NCBI GenBank assembly: GCA_025936205.1
Contig: JAICTU010000257.1
Location: 1-12,803, forward strand
From: Polyangiaceae bacterium
GTDB taxonomy: Bacteria > Myxococcota > Polyangia > Polyangiales > Polyangiaceae
Length of the DNA: 12,803 nucleotides
Reading direction: 5' to 3'
Part shown: positions 12,335-12,803 of the stretch, in pieces
Numbering within the stretch: the stretch's first letter is position 1
How the letters are laid out: every line of letters starts with the position of its first letter
The notes under the pieces: generated by a model
What the model was told of the DNA's origin: nothing
The model's input: only the letters and a program-made list of their open reading frames with translations
The model's database searches: none
Made by a program: the position numbers and the translations under genes

Positions 12335-12803
12335 TCAGAGGAAGCTTTCCAGGGCCGGCGCGAGCAGCTCTGGATCGAGATCGTGGGTGGCGCCGGGGAG
12401 GGTGAGGGCGCGCCCGTTCGGCAGTGCGCGAGCTGCCGCCGTGGCGGCTTCGCGCAGCGCCGGCGGGCTCTCGCTGCCTGCGATCGCGAGGCAGGGTGTT
12501 TGGATTTGTGCGAGCAGCGCGGGGCCGAGCCGGTCGCTGGCAATCAGGCGAGCGTCGTAGACGAGCGTGTGCGCCATCGCTTCCAGCGCTGGACGAAACG
12601 GTGCCTGGCGGAGCCGGGCGACGACCGGCTCGGGGATGCCCACGACCTGGCGCTGGAAGTATTCGACCGCCTCAGCGCGTCGCTCGGCGGCGATCAGCGA
12701 GGCCAGCTCGGCTGCGTGAGCCGGCGACTGCGCGGGCGGTAGCTCATAAAGCGCGAGCCGGCTGATGCGCGCGCCGCGCGCCGCCGCGAGCAGGGTCAGC
12801 GCA
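12335..12803 (-). CDS. alpha/beta-hydrolase fold protein, C-terminal part (5' end outside window)
   Basis: The minus-strand frame is open to the window edge, so the first half with the nucleophile elbow is missing. The 155 codons seen include ISRLALYELPPAQSP, AVEYFQRQVVGIPEPVVARL, the cap-like FRPALEAMAHTLVYDARL, then TPCLAIAGSESPPALREAA, RALPNGRALTLPGATHDLDP and LLAPALESFL. In the alpha/beta-hydrolase family, the strand PCLAIAGSESP leads to the usual acid position and GATHDL supplies the catalytic His. This order, with the LYEP-type segment first, is that of small soluble AB-hydrolase-1 proteins of unknown substrate. The TGA at 12335 faces the xylanase gene across the palindrome-rich gap. 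Confidence 0.85.
   Translation of the reverse strand, partial: ALTLLAAARGARISRLALYELPPAQSPAHAAELASLIAAERRAEAVEYFQRQVVGIPEPVVARLRQAPFRPALEAMAHTLVYDARLIASDRLGPALLAQIQTPCLAIAGSESPPALREAATAAARALPNGRALTLPGATHDLDPELLAPALESFL

Overview
The window is high-GC bacterial DNA (roughly two-thirds G+C by eye). It has long antisense open frames typical of such DNA and carries many predicted lipoproteins, glycosyltransferase-like membrane proteins and secreted polysaccharide-active enzymes. Gene content, and the Ala/Gly/Ser-rich linker behind a lipobox, fit a myxobacterium-like (Myxococcota/Polyangiales-type) genome. That placement is inference from style, with no marker gene in the window. I see no rRNA, tRNA, CRISPR array, transposase, integrase or phage gene.

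Layout. 1-823: 3' end of an MscS-type mechanosensitive channel (+). 820-1209: probable remnant of a small secreted protein, split between two frames, then a strong hairpin. 1291-1689: DUF202/YidH-type membrane protein (+). 1690-1977: gene-free convergent gap with a possible relic of a glycoside-hydrolase C-terminus. 1978-3117: regulator-like protein (-). 3315-4703: right-handed beta-helix-like lipoprotein (-). 4975-5568: DUF4136-like lipoprotein (+) whose signal peptide contains a 15-bp tandem repeat. 5733-7481: AftB/ZomB-like GT-C membrane glycosyltransferase (+). 7493-8884: feruloyl-esterase-like lipoprotein with a C-terminal CBM4/9-type module (-). 8977-10425: second GT-C-like membrane protein (+). 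10435-10692: small double-glycine-leader peptide (-). 10873-12021: GH10 xylanase, probably surface-anchored (+). 12022-12334: gap with a perfect 34-bp palindrome. 12335-12803: C-terminal part of an alpha/beta hydrolase (-), running off the window.

How the genes may work together. The CE1-like esterase with a carbohydrate-binding module and the GH10 xylanase form a plausible surface-attached pair for arabinoxylan breakdown: one removes feruloyl or acyl esters and the other cuts the xylan backbone. The two GT-C proteins point to building a surface glycan. Most genes are single transcription units in alternating orientation, so operon evidence is weak.

The most interesting item is the 85-residue peptide gene at 10435-10692. 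It has an ideal ribosome-binding site, a textbook class II bacteriocin/microcin leader ending in Gly-Gly, and a cysteine-free core made of four consecutive 11-residue repeats. Two abutting 6-5-6 inverted repeats lie upstream and a strong hairpin lies just past its stop. No processing transporter or immunity gene is visible, so it looks like an orphan secreted peptide of unknown function.
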